Of a DNA stretch of 22,432 nt, positions 9,503 through 18,934 are shown piece after piece. A program made the position numbers and the translations under genes. The notes under the pieces were generated by a model. The model did no database searches. It was not told the origin of the DNA and worked only from the letters and a program-made list of their open reading frames with translations. The stretch lies in NCBI GenBank assembly GCA_014621425.1, contig JAANBB010000569.1:1-22432 (forward strand). Reading direction: 5' to 3'. The DNA comes from Cylindrodendrum hubeiense (lineage: Eukaryota; Ascomycota; Sordariomycetes; Hypocreales; Nectriaceae). How positions within the stretch are numbered: the stretch's first letter is position 1; the number at the start of each line of letters is the position of its first letter.

Positions 9503-11300
9503 CTACCATATTCTTTCCCAACACCTCTTGGCAAAAGGCATCTCGCTCAACTTCTGTTGATAATTCTCCTCAATGCCACCCTCCTCCCAAATTCTGCACT
9601 CCTCATCCACTTCCTTCTTTCCAGTAACCAAGTCCGCATTCTCCGCACTCACGAATTTCGTCTTCTTGACTACTTTCCAATACACGTATAGGATGACGCT
9701 ATATGGGATGCAGAAATAACTCGTGATAAAGCCCTGGACACTGAATGGCTGGAACGAGTCGAAGCCGATAAAAAGGATAGCAACACAGCCGAGAACAATC
9801 CCAAGGTAAGCGCTATATGGCTGGAAAGGGGCAATGTAGGAAAGAGTGCTGGTCGGCAAGCCCTGGGCGATGCGGGCTCGATACCATGCAACAAATACGA
9901 CGAGCATGCAGGTATAAGTCGCGATAAGACCGGTTGTGGTGAGGTCCACGAACCAGTAAAAGACTTCGACGGCGGAATTGGATGAGACGAGAAAGGTGAC
10001 GCAGGAGATAAGGGTGACAGTGAGCACACAATAAAGTGGAACACCAGATTTCGTGCACTTGAGAAGAATCCTGGGTGCTTGTCCATCTAGAAGGCAGATA
10101 GTTAATAACTGGCAGTAATTTCGGAGTGATAGTGACTCTTACCTTGTGCAAGTCCATACAGGGTTCTAGATGTCGCATAGAGATATGCATTGCCGCACGA
10201 CCAACCAGATAGCAAGATGAGAAAGTTGACCAAATCTGGAAGACCAGTGATGCCTAGATTCTGGATTCCAATAACCCATGGCGAGGCCGCCGACCCAGCA
10301 GCGGAAGAGCCCAGAGCGCCGAGCAGTTTCTCGTCAGTTGAGCTGCAGATAATACCAACAGCAAAGACACCAATGACATAGAAGCCAACAAGGCGGTAAA
10401 AAACAAGCTTAGCCACACGCGGGATCGTCCTGCGTGGGTTTTGGATCTCGCCACTCGATAGGGCAATCATATCAGGGCCGCCAATGGTGAATCCTGCGTA
10501 GAGGATAACCTTCCAGATTCCCAGGAAACGGCCAGTAGCTCCGGTGGTGTAGTAGCTATGCATAGCATTGCCATTGCCCCAGTGGCGGAAACCGTATGCA
10601 TCGTGTTTTGGGTTGCCACCGCACATAGTAATAAGGGTAATAAGAACAAGACCGATGAGAAGGAGGACCTTGGTGCAAGCCATGATGAATTCAGACTCTC
10701 CATACCATCTATTTCATGTATTAGAATATTAATATTACTCGAGTGGAGATGGATTACTTACTTGACAGCGACGACATTGAGCAAAACACAGACAACTATA
10801 GCCATAGCGATCCATGCAGCAGGGTTGATGCTTGTGTTCCAATATTGCATCACTGTCGCCACGGCACTGTACTCGACGCATACCAGCATAGCGCCGGCAA
10901 AGAAGTAGGTCCAGCCCAGGGCAAAGCCAAGTGCAGGATCTACATAGCGACTAGCGAGCTCAAAGATGGACCCGCGAATAGGGAGGTAAGCACACATCTC
11001 CGCGACGCACAGATTGGTTGGCCAGATAAAAAAGACGCCCCAGATCAAGTACCCGATGAAAACAGATAGAGGACCAGCCTTAGATAGAGTACCTCCAATG
11101 CCGACAAAGAGACCGGTACCAATAGATCCACCGATGGCCATCAGCTGGACGTGGCGAGGTGATAGGCCACGCTGGGTCTGCCCATACTTGGCCACAATGT
11201 CATCGCTGACGCCAATCTCAACCACAGTGCCATGGGCAATGTCACTGGTTGTAGTAGGAGGACCCGTAGGCTTAGATTCTAGGTCAGATGAAGCACCCAT
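9503..11300 (-). CDS. Amino-acid permease (APC/YAT family)
   Basis: Three exons, 11300-10762, 10708-10143 and 10086-9503, flank introns of 53 and 56 bp with GTAAGT/GTAAGA donors and TAG acceptors. They give 562 aa in one frame. The start ATG at 11300 opens a 50-residue hydrophilic N-tail. The APC signature follows: LSPRHVQLMAIGGSIGTGLF (46-65), with the glycine-rich unwound first helix that binds substrate. About twelve membrane segments can be traced to roughly residue 500, ending in a charged cytosolic tail (KKTKFVSAENADLVTGKKE and on). The segment GEIQNPRRTIPR in the second exon is the typical loop of the yeast amino-acid transporter family. It should be a plasma-membrane proton symporter for amino acids. 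Overall it resembles Dip5-type carriers, but I cannot fix the substrate. Its codons are less GC-rich at third positions than those of the other permease at 18935. A cluster of GATA motifs upstream suggests nitrogen-source control. Confidence 0.92.
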
Positions 11301-11401
11301 TCTCAAAGAAATAGGGATGAGAAACCGAGAATACAGCTCAGTCAATTGGATAGTCGAGACGATCCCTATCTGGCGACAAGGCTTCTCTTAAACTGAATAG
11401 T

Positions 11402-11663
11402 TTATCAGCGTTATCTTGCACCTCGGAGGCTACTTCCCTCATACCATGTCTGTTATCTTCCTACCTCGGAGTTGCCTTCCTTCAAATCGATAACCCCTGC
11501 TTTAGATAAACCTATTCCAGATATTCGCTGATACTAGTGTCCGGGTTGAGCTGATAAGGAGTTGATACCGAAAGTCGAAGTGATCGCTGGCGATAAGACA
11601 TCTTATTGGTCAGATTTCCGTGCCTCACCACAAGAGTGGGGGCTCAGATAGTTGTGCTTATCA
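11402..11663. promoter_or_regulatory. Dense GATA-motif cluster upstream of permease
   Basis: Nine HGATAR motifs fall within 262 bp: 11402-11407, 11411-11416, 11453-11458 and 11658-11663 on the minus strand, and 11488-11493, 11504-11509, 11552-11557, 11591-11596 and 11646-11651 on the plus strand. About one is expected by chance. The cluster begins 102 bp upstream of the permease ATG at 11300. In filamentous fungi such clusters bind AreA/NIT2, which activates amino-acid permeases when preferred nitrogen is scarce. Confidence 0.65.
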
Positions 11664-14010
11664 TTACTGGGTCACGTATATCTAGTGGGTTACATTCATA
11701 AATATTATGCTCTAGGGGATTAACGAAAGGCAGTCTTGTCATGGAAATGGCATGTAGTAATTAATGGGAGGGAAGATAGACAAGCTATAATTGGGTACCG
11801 CAAGAAGTCTGCTAAGTTTACATGATTGGGTGCATCATGTGATCAATGTTAGCCTCAATCAGTCACTACAAATGAGGACCTTGGAGAACGCTGCTGAATC
11901 CCCTTAAATAGGCATTAGGTTCAGTGATTTATAGATGAAGATAATGATACCCAGGAAACAGAGAATAGGAGAATATCCCCTTGTTCAGCTGTCCGAATTT
12001 GGCAACGGTCGCGTAGTTGATACGGCACCGGCAGTTTTGACCTAAATAGGGAATCACAGCAGAAATAGGCAGTTCGCTCCCGATATTGCGCCAATTCAGG
12101 GATGCGATACTACCCTGCTACTGTAAGACTATCAGATGAATTAAAGCAAACAATGGATGAGATACGGTAGTCATATATAATCAGGAACCGAAACCGAACC
12201 TTGATGTCCAATAAAAATGCAACATTTCCTCCTAGTATCTATGAACACGTCTATTCGTCGATAATAGTCTCTTTACAACCTCTAAATCCTCATGTGCAAG
12301 CTTATTCTGAACCACAGGGTACTAAATGGCCGTCTGCAACCACATTGACAGATCCGACTAGCCTGCATCTTGAAGATACGTAGACCTAGGCAACGTGATG
12401 GCTGTAAACGGAAACACTGCAACGGAAATGTCCGATGTCACCCCGTCAGTTCTATGGACGAGATGTGTCATCATATACATCAGACACAATTATGTCAATA
12501 TTTAACGCTGGAAGGTGAGTATGCGCTGCATGAAATCAACGGGGACGGAAGTCTCCCGAAGATGCCGGACCATTGCATCCGAGGACAAGATCGTCGATTC
12601 GACAAGGTCGAGAAGATAAAATCGCGATTGTTGCATCAGGCCGGGTCTAATCTAAAGATGATTGTAAGAGGTATCAAGACCTTGGACGAAAGCATGCAGA
12701 TAAATTGTGATACCGCGGATTTTCCAAATTATTTAATCGAGTTTAAAGATGGATTGAACCCAACACCCTCATGGACTCGACCATAACATTATTGATTCTA
12801 GTTGTAGCTTCGTGCACCTACGTGTTAAGAACATTTCGGCTGTCCAATTTCACACTAACCTGTCTAGGAGAACAGCGGGACAAGGCTGGTTACAGAGGAT
12901 TGATGAAGGCTGATGAGGTTATGCCACCTGCCGAGAGCGCAATTTGACCGAAACAGCACACAAAAGAACGCACATGTAGTCAAATAATTGGAATTGAAAA
13001 GAGACACATAAGAGACCTCACAAAAGCCCAAAATTAAATTCCTCAAATAAAGACGGAGATTTCTGAGTGCTCTCAAACACCGATGGCAAATTGAGTTTGC
13101 CTCATTTAAATCTCTCGTGACGACGACTCTCTTCATCCATCCTATCCCAGTTAGTCGCATCTTGCCACTGACATCATAAATGCATCGTCATTTTAAATGC
13201 ATCTAGCCCATTGCGTCTCAGGAACATATTTGGAATTGTATGTCCAGCTTTGCCTGAATTCTGCCTGTGGTCCCGAGGCAGGGATAACTTAGGCTAGGAG
13301 GCTGTGCTTGCTCTCGAAATACGAGGCTCCCCAAAATGAGTTTGAGAGCCAAGGACCGATTTCAGGTGGATGGGAAAGTGTAAAAATCCGTTCCCATAGC
13401 TTGGAGCCTTGAAGCCTCGGTGAGCACTTGCAAAGCACTGCATAGCCCTTGCCAAGAGGTTCTAAGAGTCCGCGCGTGTAACATGTGCTCTTGAACCTAG
13501 ATGATTTTCTGGGCAAGGACCATCCCGGTCATCTGGTTGAACGAGCAGGGATGAGCGGAGAGGCTAGCAACAGACTTCCCATGCGCCTCGTCTTCGGGAT
13601 CTTGTTTCGCCCGCTTCATCCTAGTGTGAATGTCACTGTCCGAAAAAGGGTCGAGTGACGCACGAATGATCATCATATTTTCCCCCACGAGCGGCAGATG
13701 TAGAGTTTGGGAGCGGGCGGCCCGTTAAGAAATAGTGGCCCGAGGCTGCAGGCGCAGCGTGCCAAGAGTCCGAGGTTTCGTCCGGTTGTCCGTTGTTGGG
13801 ACTAAGCTCGTACTTGAAGCAGGCGGATTGGTATAGCTAATTTACTCCGGAGCTTTCGTCGATCCACTGTTACGTATAGATTGAAGGATCGGTATGCGGA
13901 GGCGACATGACAATCGGATCATTACCTTCTCGGGTATATTGAGTTTAATGAAAGATACGGCGATGTGGACAGTTCCGTGCACCACTAGCTGTGCGAGTGG
14001 AGCGACCGTT

Positions 14011-14046
14011 GTCTTGGCTGATGTCTTGGCTGCTGTCTCGGCCGCC
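14011..14046. repeat. 12-bp tandem repeat, three copies
   Basis: gtcttggctgat (14011-14022), gtcttggctgct (14023-14034) and the more diverged gtctcggccgcc (14035-14046) lie head to tail. On the minus strand they encode repeated Ala-Lys-Thr-like tetrads in an open frame that has no convincing start, so I treat this as a simple repeat. Confidence 0.75.
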
Positions 14047-14334
14047 GGGATTTGACATGTGCGGGGAATCTTCAACGGCTTACGAATTGGGAAATAATCG
14101 ACAGTAGTACATATTGCCAAATGGGGTTCCCGGAATGAGGTGCATAGCCGTTGAGCAAGTTAGTTCTCCGAATCCACTAAGTGCTGCATCAGCCAACGTG
14201 GGTTGAGATAGGTCGCGAGATACATTTTGGTCAGAGAATGCGAAAAGAATCGAATTGAATCGAGATTCGGTACATATTGAGGATACAGAGATCTATAATT
14301 CTATCATGTATAAATGCAGTAATAAATACACAGT

Positions 14335-14453
14335 CACCGCCCACCGTGTGACTAATCTGTTGTAACAAAAAAAGATACGAAATGATAAAGCACTCGCCAC
14401 CGCCCGCCGTGTGGCTCATCTGTTATAACAAGAGATAGGAAATATTGATAGAG
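14335..14453. repeat. 63-bp-spaced imperfect duplication downstream of carbonic anhydrase
   Basis: The stretch beginning caccgcccaccgtgtg at 14335 recurs as caccgcccgccgtgtg at 14398, and similarity continues through ctgttgtaaca/ctgttataaca and gatacgaaat/gataggaaat. The second copy ends just beyond the carbonic anhydrase stop codon (14471-14473, minus), so both copies probably lie in or near its 3' UTR. Confidence 0.75.
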
Positions 14454-14470
14454 ATTAAGCCAGAAGGCGA

Positions 14471-15505
14471 TTACTTCATGGAGGCAGCAGCCAGGGCGAT
14501 GAGGTTGGTCTCGCCGGGGGCGTTCTGGGCATAGCGAGCGTTGAAGCCAATGACGTCGCGGGCCTTGAGGAAGGTAGAGGTCTGGATGGAAAGAGTCTCG
14601 GTGGAGACGAACCAGTGGACGCCCTCGCTGCAGGGAGGGGTGGTCAAGGATCCGCTGTAACTAAGGGGGTGTTAGTGTATTTCAAACAGAGGCAATCAGA
14701 GCAGACTTACGACTTGAAGGAACCGGCAGAAAGCAGGTTGACGACCTCGGACATGATCAGAGGCTCGGTAGTGATGGTGGATCCAGGGGTGGAGATCTTG
14801 TCGACGGATCCCAGGACGGTCTCGAGAAGGGTGGAAGCAGTGGTGGCCTTGGCGTAGATGCCCTTGGACTTCTTAGACTTCTTGGCCTTGATGCGGGCAG
14901 CGTTGGCGTCGGCAATATCGACATAGACACCAATGACAGCCAGCTCAGAAGCCTCGCTCTGCCAGACCATGTGCATCTCCATGGCCATGCTGGTTCCGTT
15001 GTCGAGATGCTCGCTGGGGAGATGGAAGTGGAACTGCTTCAGGGTGTAGGTGGTCTCGCCAACGGTGAGGGTGGCGCCCTCCTCGGCAATGACCTCGACG
15101 GTGGTTCCCAGGTTCTCAAACTCGGCGCCGGCCTCGAAGTCGGGGATGGTGATGGCCAGCTCAGAGCCGGGGACCATGGTGAAGGACTCGGAGATCATGT
15201 CGATGGGGGACTGGTTGGCGCCGGTGGCGCAGGCACCGTTGGCCGCGGGGTCAATGGAAACCCAGTTGGCAGGGCCCTGTTGTCGGGGGTTAATAAACAC
15301 AAACAAAACAAACGAGGCTTGCTGCGATAGCAGGATGCAGACGCGTGCGGTCGAGAATACTTACGATAGAGCCAGCATAGCCAAAGGTAGGGGCGACGAA
15401 CTCGCCCTCAGCTCGGGGGTGCAGGAAAGTGCCGTGAGCGCAAGACGCCAGGGCGCCGGAAGCAAAGGTGGCGATGACGCCGAAGAGGACAGTGGTAGGG
15501 GCCAT
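14471..15505 (-). CDS. Secreted alpha-carbonic anhydrase
   Basis: Three exons, 15505-15365, 15276-14711 and 14660-14471, are separated by introns of 88 and 50 bp and encode 298 aa. The ATG has A at -3 and opens a signal peptide (hydrophobic core at about 5-20, likely cut near A20-S21). The alpha-CA fold is clear: GPANW (48-52), NQSPID (68-73), zinc ligands H130 and H132 in QFHFHLPSEH plus H149 in MEMHMVW, and SGSLTTPPCSEG (238-249) carrying the active-site Thr. C63 and C246 should form the usual disulfide, and N140 is a possible glycosylation site (NGT). It interconverts CO2 and bicarbonate, presumably in the cell wall or outside the cell. Two oddities stand out. The proton-shuttle His normally found in the N-x-G-H segment is Thr (NLGTTVEV, 102-109), and a lysine-rich patch, KAKKSKKSK, sits at 177-185. 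Its codons are strongly GC-ending, unlike the AT-richer DNA to the left. Confidence 0.95.
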
Positions 15506-15873
15506 TGTGACAGGGTTGTACAGAGGGTAAGCTGGAGGGTGGATGGTGGGTGAGTGAGTGAAGCTGTGAGATGTTTGGAAAGAGGCAAGAAACTGTGAGA
15601 AGACTGATGGAGAGCTGGATGAAGAATGAAACCTCATCGAGGCGTCCCTGGCCTTATGTATCTGGCGATGTCAAACGCGTTCTAGGACGGCCAAGGGCTG
15701 GTCCGGGATGCCCATGTTTATTTCGGGAGGGTATGATGCATCTCACTCATCTGCAAAAGCCGCACCGCCATGCCAGCTTGCTTCCCGCAAGCCCCGGGTC
15801 GGCACTGTCAAGGCCCCCATGAGCCCGCTGTCCTGTCAGGATTCAAGCTTCAGTGCCGCGGCCAGGGGCCAAA

Positions 15874-15897
15874 GTCAGTTGGAGGGTCAGTTGGAGG
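15874..15897. repeat. Perfect 12-bp tandem duplication
   Basis: gtcagttggagg occurs twice head to tail, at 15874-15885 and 15886-15897, in GC-rich non-coding DNA upstream of the carbonic anhydrase. Confidence 0.85.
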
Positions 15898-16315
15898 GCC
15901 CTTCGCACGCCCGGCTGCCCGGGAGCCCACGCCACGGGCTCCGCAGGCCTCGCAAGCGTGCCAAGGGGTGCGGCGAGGTCTAGAACTCTGCTGGACCGCC
16001 ATTCGCCCAGGCGCTAGACGCTGACAGTGCTGGGCGGCTGGGCAGCGCTGCTGGGCGTGATTTGTGTTATTGGGAAGGGTCCTGCAATGCGGGGGAGCGC
16101 TGGGTATCCCTGTTTTGGCTCTGGAGCACACTTGAGGACGGGTCAGTGTCATGTCAGGATTATTCAAAACGGAGGGCTTGGCACGGCGGCGCAGACAGCG
16201 CCAGTAAGCCGGCGAGAGGCAGTGAGGGCGACGAGGTCACCGAGGGCTGATGTAGCAAGTCTGCCAAGTCAAACGGACACTTCTGTATCCGCGTCCGACG
16301 AGCGGCGGAGTTACC

Positions 16316-16375
16316 GGGCATCTGAGGGCATCTGCGGGCATCTGAGGGCATCCGAGGACAGCTGAGGGCATTTCC
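16316..16375. repeat. 10-bp tandem repeat, about six copies
   Basis: The unit gggcatctga starts at 16316 and repeats every 10 bp. The copies at 16316, 16326, 16336 and 16346 differ by at most one base, those at 16356 and 16366 are degenerate. The 10-bp period matches one DNA helical turn, which would place each copy on the same face. Confidence 0.85.
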
Positions 16376-16620
16376 CATGTCCCATTTTCACCCGCAGATC
16401 CGTGGTAACCGCGGCCGTGCATGGCGACTCTGCGCCCCCCGCGTCGGACTCCCGCAGGACAGACGAGTTGATTTGCATCGCAGGTTAGTGCGGGACTCAC
16501 ACGACCCCTGTGCACAATTTCAATTTCAATTGCATGGCGATGCCGTCGGGCTACGGGCGGCGGCTATGCAGAGCGACGAGGTCCGAGTGGCACGTGTTTT
16601 GGTCAAAGCGACAAGGCGAC

Positions 16621-16710
16621 AGAGAGCGACAAAGCGCCGATTGACTTTCCCCTTCGCCCTCGGCCAGAGAGCGGCAAAGCGTCGATTGACTTTCCCCTTC
16701 GTCTCCGTGC
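16621..16710. repeat. 45-bp tandem duplication
   Basis: 16621-16665 and 16666-16710 align without gaps. The first 36 bases match at 34 positions, including the shared core gattgactttccccttcg, and similarity fades in the last nine bases. The period is a multiple of three, so it also repeats in open frames on both strands, but I see no gene there. Confidence 0.85.
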
Positions 16711-18421
16711 CTCGTACCTCGTTCATCGCTCATCGCTCGTCGTACTTCGCACTCTGGCAGGGCAGAGACGCCGTGCGTTTCGTCGCCGCCAAGCCAGAAA
16801 GGGAGTCTGGGCCCGAAACTCAAACAGATGGATGTTCTGGCCAAAACACGTCGCCTGTGGGACGAATGCCACAGCCGGTGCGTCATGAGGCCCGAAGCAG
16901 TGGACCGACTGAGCGACTGCCAGCATCCCAGCATCGTCCTGGAGGCGCGCCAAGAGCAGGTCCCTTGCAATGCGTGCCTGGAGGTCCCTGGTGGTCCCTG
17001 AAGGGCCCTGACGACGCCTCTCACCACTTGTAATGACCCAGACTGAGCCCCCTGTCGCTAAGGGGTTAGCCACGGCTTGGCACAGTTATATGTCCAAAGG
17101 TCCCGCTATCTTCAACGCCTTTGCAGGGCGAGGCCCCTTGGCACGCTGGGCTAGCCCGCCAAGCGTTGCAACGTCCAACCTCGTTTAGGCTCATTCTGCG
17201 ACTGAGACTCGTTTCTGGGGCGTCGTGTCCGTTAAGCTTAAGTTTTGGCCATCCTGGAACAGCGCAATGCGCCCCCCAAACGGGAACCCGATGACGAACA
17301 CCCGATCTAAGATCCCCCTGTTTGGATGGCAGAGCTTAAAAATGAAGCTTATGAGGATGCAGTTTAGAGTGTGGCAGGGCAAAGGGCAAGGCGAACAGAG
17401 AACAGAACAGAACAGCAGCAGCCTTTCGTCTCTCCTCTGCGGCCGCCCCCCCCCTTGGCCTTTCACAGGCTCCCGGTGCTTCCACCATCTGGCCGAGCCG
17501 GCGTCGCCATAGGCCACTGGCGCTGGAGGAGGCTGTCGCTGCGACAGGGATGTGGAGCGAAGCACCTACCTAATCGGGGCAGGCCAGGGGAGCCCTGCCG
17601 CTAACGCTGCCACTGGCGCCGCCTGTCACGACGCAGGGCCTGGCAGTGCACCACTACACTATGTGTGTACTACAGGCCTGCAGGGCTTCTCGAACACTTC
17701 GGGCCAATATCCAGCATCACTCGGCCATCTGGTTGGGGGGATGGAGCGTCAGCCCAGGGCCCAGGTCGCGCATCTCAGAGGAGTCCAGCCGCCAGGGAGG
17801 GCGTGGCAGGGGGCGTGTGCGAGGCGTGCTGAGGACAACCATCATGCGTTGCTGTAGACCGCACTAGAAGACTGGTGGACCTCGCCTCATCCTGGCATCC
17901 CGGCTCCCCCCAGTGCGCATCGTTGCCGCGTGCGATGCAGCGCCGCGACATGCTGGAAACCCCAGAGAAGACCACCCAGCGGAGATGGTGGAGGATTTGC
18001 GCGGCTGGCGAGCCATCAAGAACCCACGGCGAGACGGACGACGATGAGGCAATTAGGTAACTAATTCACAGGTGCACCGACCACATGGCATCGCATCGCA
18101 TCAGCGTCAGCCTTCGCTACTTGGCGATGGACTATTAACTATTGTCCATCCCCCAATCCCCAATCCCCGTCTGCTCAACCGCCCAGGCCTAGCCATTCCG
18201 TACTTGCATCTTCTTCTCACCTGCCTGTCTGGCCGTCGCTCGTTTGCCGTTGCGTGTCCCTCCTTGTCCTTACCGTGCCTCCATAATAGCCCACCCGCCG
18301 CCGCACCTCCGCATCTCCTACTACCAACTACGTACGCGGCATACCACCACGCGCACGCTTCCCGACGGAACGGCACTTGATACTCCAGGGCCACCTGGGC
18401 GAGATCTGCTCCTTCGAGAAA

Positions 18422-18445
18422 CGACATCGATCCCGACATCGATCC
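18422..18445. repeat. Perfect 12-bp tandem duplication
   Basis: cgacatcgatcc occurs at 18422-18433 and again at 18434-18445, about 500 bp upstream of the permease start codon. Confidence 0.85.
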
Positions 18446-18660
18446 CGTCGCATTCCCTCGGCGCTCCTGCGCGCCCTTGCTGCTCCGGTTCCTGGGGGTT
18501 GGGCTTGTCCTGGCCTGTTGCATGGCTGCGGCCGTCTCTGTCAGCACCACAGCACCATTGCCGGGTACTCCCCCAAGGGCAAAAAACGCCACCCGCCCGC
18601 GACTTTCCTCTTTTCGCAACCGCGCCAGCGCCGTCCCGAGACTCGGTGCTTCCAGAAGCC

Positions 18661-18684
18661 TTTTCGAACTTTTCGAACTTTTCG
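18661..18684. repeat. 9-bp tandem repeat, 2.7 copies
   Basis: ttttcgaac occurs at 18661-18669 and 18670-18678, followed by a partial copy, ttttcg. The two full copies each hold the palindrome ttcgaa. This recalls heat-shock or hormone-type palindromes, but the spacing does not fit a standard heat-shock element. Confidence 0.8.
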
Positions 18685-18804
18685 AGGCGCATCGGCGTCG
18701 GCATCGGGCATCTGGGTTTTTACACGGCCACGCGCAAGGGCTGCTGCACGCATATTAGTGCACTGCCGTCTCAACCCCCAGTCCGGGGATCTTGCTTCGG
18801 TGCA

Positions 18805-18863
18805 TTTTCCTTGCTTCTGCTCCTCCTGCCTTCCGTCTCATCGCTCCCTCCTCCTCGCTCCTG
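18805..18863 (+). promoter_or_regulatory. Pyrimidine-rich core promoter or leader tract
   Basis: A nearly continuous run of C and T lies 72-130 bp upstream of the permease ATG at 18935. CT-rich stretches just before the transcription start are common in highly expressed filamentous-fungal genes. The exact start site cannot be read from sequence alone. Confidence 0.4.
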
Positions 18864-18934
18864 AAACCCCCGGGTTTCTCATCCTCCGGACCCCACACAC
18901 GTGACCCTCCCGGCTACCCCGAGAACCATCCACG

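Larger units (their letters stand above)
11301..14470. other. AT-richer 3.2-kb gene desert
   Basis: The left end is the permease promoter. Beyond it I find no gene I can support. The longest open stretches (12370-12786 plus; 13497-13688 and 13289-13516 minus) lack ATG starts at their ends, splice logic or known motifs. The region contains small tandem repeats at 14011-14046 and 14335-14453. No transposase, reverse transcriptase or terminal repeats were recognised, so a decayed element cannot be shown. Confidence 0.5.
15506..18934. other. GC-rich 3.4-kb region without a supported gene
   Basis: The left end (15506-15640) is pyrimidine-rich on the minus strand and is the probable promoter and leader of the carbonic anhydrase. 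The right end is the promoter and leader of the permease at 18935. Many open frames cross the region on both strands, as expected at high GC, but none shows a family motif or a consistent spliced model. Several short tandem duplications (listed separately) and a nine-C run near 17443-17454 are the only structures I can define. Confidence 0.5.

Noticed and set aside
12370..12786. Plus-strand open frame of 138 codons in the AT-rich desert
   Set aside because: It opens with TTG rather than ATG, its first ATG leaves about 110 codons, I recognise no motif and I could not find flanking splice sites that extend it. It could be a relic, but nothing supports a gene.
13289..13688. Two adjacent minus-strand frames with somewhat protein-like composition
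   Set aside because: They start with GTG/TTG-type codons, do not join through a clear intron and match no family I know.
16526..17073. Overlapping long frames on both strands in GC-rich DNA
   Set aside because: High GC lowers stop frequency. The frames repeat only because of the 45-bp duplication and show no domain or codon pattern.
18661..18684. Possible heat-shock element from repeated ttcgaa
   Set aside because: Standard elements need alternating nGAAn blocks at 5-bp spacing, and the 9-bp period here does not provide them.
18244..18904. Open frames upstream of the permease that could be an upstream gene or extra 5' exons
   Set aside because: They are Pro/Ser/Arg-rich, overlap in several frames and do not splice into the permease with a convincing site. 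The ATG at 18935 gives a complete transporter.
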